Of a DNA stretch of 5,422 bases, positions 1 to 4,057 are shown piece by piece; position 1 is the first letter of the stretch; each line of letters opens with the position of its first letter. Origin of the DNA: Actinomycetota bacterium (lineage in GTDB: Bacteria; Actinomycetota; Acidimicrobiia; IMCC26256; PALSA-610); NCBI GenBank assembly GCA_030839105.1, contig JAUZEI010000584.1, forward strand, positions 1 through 5,422, given 5' to 3'. The translations under genes and the position numbers were made by a program. The notes under the pieces were generated by a model. That model worked only from the letters and a program-made list of their open reading frames with translations, made no database searches and was not told the DNA's origin.

Positions 1-122
1 GCTATCTCATGGTTGCATCCGACGGAGGCGTCTTCGACTTCTCTAACCGCGCGTTCCTGGGCAGCCTCGCGGGCGTCACGCTGTCGGCGCCCATAGTCGG
101 CATCGCCGCTTTCACAACCTGA
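1..122 (+). CDS. C-terminal end of an Acidimicrobiia-type repeat protein (5' partial)
   Basis: The reading frame is open from the left edge (first full codon at base 3) to a TGA at 120-122, giving 39 visible residues. They hold one copy of a repeat with the signature MVASDGGVFDF, then FLGSL and LSAPIVGIA. This matches the roughly 40-50 residue repeat (usually G-Y-W-L-V-A-S-D-G-G-…-F-G-D-A…-G-S…-L-N-P-I-V-G) found in tandem in large secreted or surface proteins of Acidimicrobiia and related actinobacteria, where it probably forms beta-propeller-like blades. That the protein has more copies upstream is inferred; only the last copy is in the window. The protein ends four residues after the repeat (A-F-T-T), so the repeat array appears to be C-terminal. 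Function is unknown; such repeats often follow an enzymatic or cell-wall domain that cannot be seen here. The gene converges on the DUF2889 gene 29 bp away. Confidence 0.8.
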   Translation, partial: YLMVASDGGVFDFSNRAFLGSLAGVTLSAPIVGIAAFTT

Positions 123-131
123 CTTTCGGCT

Positions 132-152
132 GCGCGACGGCGCCGGTCGCGT
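132..152. terminator. GC-rich hairpin between two convergent stop codons
   Basis: CGCGAC at 133-138 and its perfect reverse complement GTCGCG at 146-151 form a 6-bp stem around a 7-base loop, and a G-T pair between 132 and 152 may extend it. It fills most of the 29-bp gap between the TGA ending at 122 (plus) and the stop codon of the minus gene at 152-154. That location suits a shared bidirectional terminator. No T-run follows on either strand, so it is not a classical intrinsic terminator, although actinobacterial terminators often lack one. Short GC stems also arise by chance in DNA of this composition. Confidence 0.35.
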
Positions 153-922
153 CAGGGCATGCGCTCGTCGGCCGTGAGCCGATCCGGATCACGGGCGAAG
201 TCGCGGATCGAGCCGACGTGACGGAGGGCCACCTCGACCACACCCGGTTGCATCGTGTGACACACGCCGGCCATGAATTGCGGGAGTTGGCTCGCCACCG
301 GAATGCCGTCGAGATCCATGCCCCGGCCCATGCCGATGTCGCACGCACGTCGCAACGTGATCGCCCGCTCGGCTTCGTCCTCACCGAGCATCTCGTCGGC
401 CCAGCGCATGAACCCTCCCTTCCACGGTGCGACGTCGAACGGCTCCTCGACGTCGACGATGCCGTCCCACCGCACGTCCCACGCGAGCGCCGGGACACCG
501 TCGACCCACAGCCGGCACAACGACGCGCCGGTGTCCGGATCGCGCCGCGGTACCTCGAGGTCGTAGACGCGCTCGTCACGCTGCGACGCCGCGTGCGTGA
601 TCGCGTGACATGCGGCGTCGAACTGGTGGGTGCAGTTCTGCTTCGGATCGGTCCATTTCCCGGCCGCGGTGAACCGGCGCGACAGGGGCATGCCGGCGAG
701 ATCGCGCAGCGGCACCGCGGCGTCGGGACACGTCGACCAGGGCCAGCGTTCGGAGCGGGCGGCAACGGACTCGACCCGCTCGCCGTCGTGGCGCAGCGTG
801 ACGATGAAGTGGTGGAAGTCGTCCTGCAGGTCTGATTCGACCACCCCGGGACCGACGGTGACGACGTGGATGCGCCGGCGATACGCGTCGGCATCGAGGT
901 CGAAGTCCGGCCGGGGTGACAT
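152..922 (-). CDS. DUF2889 family protein
   Basis: A 256-residue protein starting at ATG 922-920. Its N-terminal half has the DUF2889 pattern: YRRRIHV at residues 14-20, where these proteins typically open with a basic R-R-x-I/H segment; a conserved HHF at 37-39 followed by a V-T-L-R-H-D-G strand; a W-S-T-C-P segment near 62-66; and a CTHQFDAACHAITHA segment at 97-111, matching the G-C-T-H-L…T-A-A motif. The C-terminal half (about 120-256) is rich in W and D and ends with CHTMQPGVVEVALRHVGSIRDF. The Cys97-His99 and His37/38 residues could bind a metal, but that is inference. No signal peptide or membrane segment is visible, so it is probably cytosolic. The biochemical role of the family is unknown; members often sit near acyl-CoA, steroid or aromatic catabolism genes. 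It is divergent from the amidohydrolase gene with 29 bp between starts, so the two may be co-regulated. No Shine-Dalgarno sequence precedes the ATG; see the divergent promoter entry. Confidence 0.82.
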   Translation of the reverse strand: MSPRPDFDLDADAYRRRIHVVTVGPGVVESDLQDDFHHFIVTLRHDGERVESVAARSERWPWSTCPDAAVPLRDLAGMPLSRRFTAAGKWTDPKQNCTHQFDAACHAITHAASQRDERVYDLEVPRRDPDTGASLCRLWVDGVPALAWDVRWDGIVDVEEPFDVAPWKGGFMRWADEMLGEDEAERAITLRRACDIGMGRGMDLDGIPVASQLPQFMAGVCHTMQPGVVEVALRHVGSIRDFARDPDRLTADERMP

Positions 923-951
923 GGGCGTCAGAGTAGGTGAACAATGCCAAT
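916..951. promoter_or_regulatory. Compact divergent promoter region of the DUF2889 and amidohydrolase genes
   Basis: Only 29 bp (923-951) separate the two start codons. On the plus strand, GTGACA at 916-921 (five of six matches to TTGACA), an 18-bp spacer and AACAAT at 940-945 would place the transcript start at or next to the ATG at 952. The same strand also has AGGTGA at 935-940, a Shine-Dalgarno-like sequence 11 bases before that ATG; the two readings are mutually exclusive for a leaderless transcript. On the minus strand, TACTCT (bases 935-930, TAnnnT type) lies 7 bases before ATG 922, again in leaderless geometry, but I see no convincing -35 for it. The motifs are short, and the promoter calls are inference from spacing. 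Confidence 0.35.
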
Positions 952-2094
952 ATGCCGTCTGTCGTCGACTCCGACCAGCACCTCTACGAGCCCCGCACGA
1001 TGTGGCTGGATCACATCGACCCCGACCGGCGGGACGACGCCCTGCGCATCGTCGACGACGATCTGGGCTACGCGTGGGTGACCTGGCGCGGCAAGAGATT
1101 GGCGCCGGCCGACGTGCAACGGCCGCGGGAGACGTCCGCGCTCGGCACGTTGCACGAACGGATCCGGGCCGGGATCGCCCCGGAGACCCGTTACGACGAC
1201 GACCTGCCGGCCGACTATTGGGAAGCGTCCGCGCGCGCGGACCGGCTCGCGGCGATGGGCGTCGACGAAGCGGTCGCGTTCCCGAACTTCGGGCTCTTGT
1301 GGGAACGGACGCTCGACGCCGACCTCGGCGCGCTCACCGCGAACATGACCGCGTGGAACCGTTGGTGCGCGACGGTTGTCCTCGACGGGCGGGGCAAGGT
1401 GCATCCCGTAGCGCATGTCACGTTGCGCGACGAGCGCTGGTTGCTCGCGGAGCTCGCGCGGCTCGAGCGCGACGGGATACGCCTGGCAATGGTTGCGCCC
1501 GCGTTGGTCGACGGCCGTCCGCTGTCCCATCCCGACCACGAGCCGATCTGGCGCGCATTCGTGGAGCGCGGGGTGCGACCGCTCTTCCACGTCGCCGACC
1601 AGCGCCGTGTGTTCGCCGACGGTTGGTACACCGATCCGCCGGACGCGTTCGTCCCTACGCTCGACTCCGTGTTCCTCTGGACCGCGGCTGCGCTCGCGTG
1701 CACCGATCTGATCCTGAACGGAACGCTCGAACGCCATCCCGATCTGCGCGTCGGCATCGTCGAGCTCAGCGCGGTGTGGGTGCCGATGTTCCTGATGATG
1801 CTCGACGGTGGCTCCGATTTCACCGCCCGGCTCAACGGCCGTCCGCTCACGCCCCTGCCGCTGCGACCGAGTGAGTACTTCGGTCGGCAGGTGCGCGTGT
1901 CGTCGTTCTCGTACGAGCTGCCGGCGCGCCTGATCCGCCAGACCGGCGATCTCTACATGTGCTGCTCGGACTACCCCCATTCCGAGGGCACCTCGACGCC
2001 GATGACCGACTACACGACCGCGGCGGTTCCCGTCGGGCCCGACGACGCGCCCGGACTGTTCCACGACAACGTGTCGATGTTGCTCGACCGCTGA
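952..2094 (+). CDS. Amidohydrolase-2 family metal-dependent hydrolase or decarboxylase
   Basis: A 380-residue TIM-barrel protein of the amidohydrolase-2 family, which includes the ACMSD decarboxylase and many predicted hydrolases of catabolic pathways. Motifs in order (ATG 952 as residue 1): VVDSDQHLYEP at 4-14, the first-strand D-x-H metal site (Asp8, His10) with the family's following Glu-Pro; KVHPVAH at 149-155; HPDHEPIWRAFVERGVRPLF at 193-212 followed by His213, a likely barrel metal ligand; RHPDLRVGIVELSAVWVP at 261-278 (P-D-L-R…E…W-hydrophobic-P); and SDYPHSEG at 339-346, where Asp340 is the expected strand-8 catalytic and metal-binding Asp. The C-terminus (FHDNVSMLLDR) matches the usual N-A-x-x-L-Y ending. 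I prefer ATG 952 over the in-frame GTG at 937 because AGGTGA at 935-940 could serve it and because the family usually starts a few residues before the D-x-H motif; GTG 937 would add five residues. Substrate unknown. Its stop is 8 bp from that of the convergent SnoaL gene. Confidence 0.9.
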   Translation: MPSVVDSDQHLYEPRTMWLDHIDPDRRDDALRIVDDDLGYAWVTWRGKRLAPADVQRPRETSALGTLHERIRAGIAPETRYDDDLPADYWEASARADRLAAMGVDEAVAFPNFGLLWERTLDADLGALTANMTAWNRWCATVVLDGRGKVHPVAHVTLRDERWLLAELARLERDGIRLAMVAPALVDGRPLSHPDHEPIWRAFVERGVRPLFHVADQRRVFADGWYTDPPDAFVPTLDSVFLWTAAALACTDLILNGTLERHPDLRVGIVELSAVWVPMFLMMLDGGSDFTARLNGRPLTPLPLRPSEYFGRQVRVSSFSYELPARLIRQTGDLYMCCSDYPHSEGTSTPMTDYTTAAVPVGPDDAPGLFHDNVSMLLDR

Positions 2095-2102
2095 ACGCCG
2101 GA

Positions 2103-2555
2103 TCAGCGCTGGATGAGCAGCTCGTCCGGAAGTGAGCCCTGGAACCACAGCGTGGTCTCGACGCGTTTCGCGATCTTCCAACCCGCGTCGGTACGCAAGA
2201 ACTCGTCGTCGTAGCGCGCGCCGACGAAGAAGAAGTGCAGACCGCCGTCCTTGGTCGCCGCGCCCTGCGGATTGGTCACCATCGTGCGGCACGTGGCGCG
2301 ATCGCCGTCGAGACGGGCATCGATGTTGGACATCAGGTGTTGGGTGACCGGGAACGCGGTCATGACCTTCGCGAGCCAGCCGCGCACTTCTTTGTACGGA
2401 CCGACCTTGCCGCCCGGATTCGACGAGTAGTCGACGTGCGCGTCGTCGGTGAAGACCGTGTCGAGGAGCGCCCAGTCCTTGGTGTCGATCGCCCAGCCGT
2501 AACGGACGATGACGTCGTGGATCTCGGCGCGGTCGGCGACTTCTTGCGGCGTCAC
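2103..2555 (-). CDS. SnoaL/NTF2-fold protein (SnoaL_4-like)
   Basis: A 150-residue alpha+beta cone-fold protein starting at GTG 2555-2553. Family pattern: EIHDVIVRYGWAIDTKDW at residues 11-28 (I-x-x-L/V…R-Y…D-x-x-D-W), LLDTVFTDDAHVDY at 30-43, TQHLMSN at 71-77, GARYDDEFLRT at 112-122 and GWKIAKR at 125-131 (the Y-x-D/E-x-x-R…G-W-r-i-x-x-R ending). Tyr19, Asp24 and His73 are candidate pocket residues. The T-Q-H segment resembles the one carrying a catalytic His in scytalone dehydratase, as I recall it. The fold serves dehydratases, ketosteroid isomerases and polyketide cyclases, so the reaction is not fixed. The chosen start overlaps the upstream TGA as GTGA (2552-2555), a sign of translational coupling. 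A longer frame to ATG 2654 exists, but its extra 33 residues are arginine-rich and lie inside the conserved upstream gene. No signal peptide; cytosolic. Confidence 0.88.
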   Translation of the reverse strand: MTPQEVADRAEIHDVIVRYGWAIDTKDWALLDTVFTDDAHVDYSSNPGGKVGPYKEVRGWLAKVMTAFPVTQHLMSNIDARLDGDRATCRTMVTNPQGAATKDGGLHFFFVGARYDDEFLRTDAGWKIAKRVETTLWFQGSLPDELLIQR

Positions 2556-3034
2556 TTCGCGAGCGGCTTGGGCTCCGCCGCGTCGGGCTTGCAGTTGATG
2601 GCGAGGGTGAACTTGGTGGTGACGACCGGCTTCGACGTCCGCTCGTTCGACCACGTGGTCTCGGTCACGTAGAACTCGAGCTTCCCGCCGCCGCTCTTCT
2701 CCTTCTCGTAGACGTCGGAGATGACGCCCTCACCGATCAGCACGTCGCCCGCGTGGGGCCAGTCGCCGCCGTGGTAGATGAACTCCTGCTCGCCGTGGAG
2801 GATGGCGCGGCCCTTGCCGCGCAGGTTCTCGATCGGCAGACCGGCCGCGCCGCCCACTCCCATCGAGCCCCAGTACGGCATCACGAACGGGAAGGTCGGC
2901 GGGACAGGCGCGGTGTCGCCGGTGTAGACCGGATCGTCGTCCATCAGTGCCTGGGCGAAGACGCGGATCGGACCGCGCTCGATGATCACCTTCTGCGTGC
3001 CGAGTGGACGTCCTTTGAGCTCGGTGAGTGCCAC
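2552..3034 (-). CDS. FAS1-like dehydratase-fold (MaoC N-terminal domain, HadA/HadC-like) protein
   Basis: A 160-residue single hot-dog-domain protein. Family pattern: IIERGPIRVFAQALMDDDP at residues 17-35 (I-x-R-G-x-I-R-x-F-A-x-A…D-P-x-Y), APVPPTFPF at 42-50, ILHGEQEFIYH at 78-88 (the L-H-x-x-Q-x-F segment), HAGDVLIGEGVISDVYEK at 94-111 (G-D) and a C-terminal FYVTETTW strand followed by VVTTKFTLAI. Members act in enoyl-CoA or enoyl-ACP hydration/dehydration. In two-subunit enzymes such as mycobacterial HadAB, this type of subunit supports substrate binding while the MaoC-type partner carries the catalytic Asp-His. No such partner is in the window. GTG 3034 is the start: GGAGG lies 7 bases upstream and no better in-frame start exists. 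It is first in a two-gene operon with the SnoaL gene (4-bp overlap). The Pro- and Lys-rich tail (residues 149-160) is probably disordered. Confidence 0.88.
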   Translation of the reverse strand: MALTELKGRPLGTQKVIIERGPIRVFAQALMDDDPVYTGDTAPVPPTFPFVMPYWGSMGVGGAAGLPIENLRGKGRAILHGEQEFIYHGGDWPHAGDVLIGEGVISDVYEKEKSGGGKLEFYVTETTWSNERTSKPVVTTKFTLAINCKPDAAEPKPLAK

Positions 3035-3041
3035 TGCATCG

Positions 3042-3046
3042 CCTCC
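3042..3046 (-). promoter_or_regulatory. Strong Shine-Dalgarno sequence fixing the GTG start at 3034
   Basis: GGAGG on the minus strand lies 7 bases before GTG 3034-3032. It is the clearest ribosome binding site in the window and decides the start of the MaoC-N gene. The ATG at 3039-3037 lies closer to it but is in another frame. Confidence 0.8.
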
Positions 3047-3072
3047 GAAGTCGAGCTGACGTGCGTGTCAGC

Positions 3073-3109
3073 ATCCCGGACGCGGGAGGTTACAAGCGCC
3101 CGTCCGGAT
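3073..3109 (-). promoter_or_regulatory. Bulged inverted repeat with a possible -10 box; candidate operator for the minus operon
   Basis: The arms 3073-3082 (ATCCCGGACG) and 3101-3109 (CGTCCGGAT) are reverse complements apart from one bulged C, and two further G-C pairs can form inside with a second bulge, around a 10-base AT-richer centre (3087-3096). The centre contains TAACCT on the minus strand (3092-3087), a TAnnnT -10 box that would start the transcript near 3080, about 45 bases before GTG 3034. A matching -35 is weak (TGCACG 17 bases upstream). An inverted repeat straddling a -10 box is a common layout for a dimeric repressor site, but no regulator is in the window and the assignment is inference. 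Confidence 0.3.
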
Positions 3110-3155
3110 CGTGCATCTCGCGTGCCGTTGGGGCGCGGGCATGGAACCGGAAGCC

Positions 3156-3184
3156 TTGACGCTTCCACCGCGCGGTGTTCGACT
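3156..3184 (+). promoter_or_regulatory. Possible promoter for a leaderless secreted-protein mRNA
   Basis: TTGACG at 3156-3161 matches the -35 consensus at five of six positions. After a 17-bp spacer comes TCGACT at 3179-3184, a weak -10 box that keeps the outer T residues but has C instead of A at the second position. Six bases later is GTG 3191, so transcription would begin at the start codon. The absence of a Shine-Dalgarno sequence before GTG 3191 agrees with a leaderless mRNA. Confidence 0.35.
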
Positions 3185-3190
3185 TGCGTT

Positions 3191-4057
3191 GTGTCGGTCC
3201 TGCGACGTGTCGCCTTGCTGGTCTCCGTCTGCTTGGGCGTGCAATCGGCCGCGGTCCTGCCGGCGTCCGCGGCGCGCGGTCTGACCGTCACGCCGAGTAC
3301 GGGACTCATCAACTTCCAGCAGGTCGCAGTAACCGGGGCCGGCTTTACACCATCCGTGAACGTGTCGTTCTGCCAGGCAATCCATGACGCGACGCCGAGT
3401 AGGGCCGATTGTGGTGCGGCCGTACCGTCCGCGTTCAGTTCACCCACCGGCGAGATCTCGGGTGAAAACGTCGTCCGCCAGACCATCAACCCCGCGAGTG
3501 TGAGTCACCCCGTCGACTGCTGGGTCGACCAATGCGTGATGATGGCCTGGGAGGAGGACGACGTCGCGGGCACCGCGGTGTTCTCGCCGCCGCTCACGTT
3601 CGTGCACATTCAACCCGACGGGCAGATCCGCCGCTTGAGCGACTCGACCCTCATCGGCGACGACGTGTACAACGCCGATGCTTCGGGTCAGACCGTCCCG
3701 CACGGAATCACGGCCGGGCACGATTGGTCGTTCGCCGTACAGGTCGAGAACGACGGCGGGCGCAACGACGACATCTCGGTCATGGCCGTGGCAGAAATGT
3801 CCCACCCCGGGCTCGTCGTCCGCTACTTCGCGGGCTGGCTCGATATCACGTCCCGGGTGACGCGCGGGAGCTCCTTTACGTTCGCCGACGTGGCGCCGGG
3901 CGCGATCCGCAAGCTCGTCGTCCAGGTCCGCGCCGCCTCGAGCGCTCCACTCGACGCGATTTCGCGCCAACGGGTCACGTTTTACGTCGGTCGTCCGCCG
4001 ACGATTCTGGCCATCGACGTCGTCAGGGTCGGTGTCCGCGTGATCCCGCCGACCTAA
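3191..4057 (+). CDS. Secreted protein with neocarzinostatin-like domain and C-terminal beta-rich domain
   Basis: A 288-residue protein. Residues 1-28 form a Sec signal peptide: R5-R6, a hydrophobic core VALLVSVCLGV, then PASAA with cleavage likely after A27 or A28. Residues 31-137 resemble the neocarzinostatin family: LTVTPSTGLINFQQVAVTGA at 31-50 (V-T-P-x-T-G-L…V-x-V-x-G), GFTP at 51-54, and four cysteines (61, 74, 110, 115) placed like the two disulfides of that family; the CWVDQC loop has the same spacing as the second one. Residues about 140-280 form a second beta-rich domain: PDGQIRRLSD at 142-151, GDDVYNADASGQT at 156-168, VQVENDGGRNDD at 183-194, VRYFAGWLDITSRVTRG at 210-226 and VAPG at 234-237. 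I know this pattern as a recurrent extracellular Ig-like module without an established name. Function is unknown; nothing nearby suggests enediyne synthesis. The open frame extends upstream to 2753, but that part overlaps the MaoC-N gene; GTG 3122 is a less likely start since it would bury the signal peptide. Confidence 0.82.
   Translation: MSVLRRVALLVSVCLGVQSAAVLPASAARGLTVTPSTGLINFQQVAVTGAGFTPSVNVSFCQAIHDATPSRADCGAAVPSAFSSPTGEISGENVVRQTINPASVSHPVDCWVDQCVMMAWEEDDVAGTAVFSPPLTFVHIQPDGQIRRLSDSTLIGDDVYNADASGQTVPHGITAGHDWSFAVQVENDGGRNDDISVMAVAEMSHPGLVVRYFAGWLDITSRVTRGSSFTFADVAPGAIRKLVVQVRAASSAPLDAISRQRVTFYVGRPPTILAIDVVRVGVRVIPPT

Noticed and set aside
112..894. Minus-strand frame of 260 codons in the DUF2889 region
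   Set aside because: Serine-, threonine- and arginine-rich out-of-frame shadow; the DUF2889 frame on the same strand carries the conserved motifs.
630..1874. Plus-strand open frame of 414 codons spanning the DUF2889/amidohydrolase junction
   Set aside because: Arginine- and alanine-rich translation with no domain, overlapping two real genes in other frames and crossing their divergent promoter region.
2095..2102. Terminator between the convergent amidohydrolase and SnoaL genes
   Set aside because: The gap is only 8 bp and I see no hairpin in it.
928..2292. Minus-strand open frame of 454 codons opposite the amidohydrolase
   Set aside because: Its translation is arginine-, valine- and histidine-rich without any recognisable motif, and it covers a well-conserved plus-strand gene. 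Long antisense frames are expected in DNA of this GC content.
2556..2654. N-terminal extension of the SnoaL protein to ATG 2654
   Set aside because: The extra 33 residues are arginine-rich, lie wholly within the conserved MaoC-N coding sequence and have no family match. GTG 2555 with the GTGA overlap fits the normal SnoaL N-terminus.
2753..3190. N-terminal extension of the secreted protein up to 2753
   Set aside because: It would run antisense through the MaoC-N gene and place the signal peptide about 146 residues inside the protein.
3230..3232. Lipobox at Cys14 of the secreted protein
   Set aside because: The residues before the Cys are V-S-V, lacking the small residue required at position -1, and a good AxA signal peptidase I site follows.
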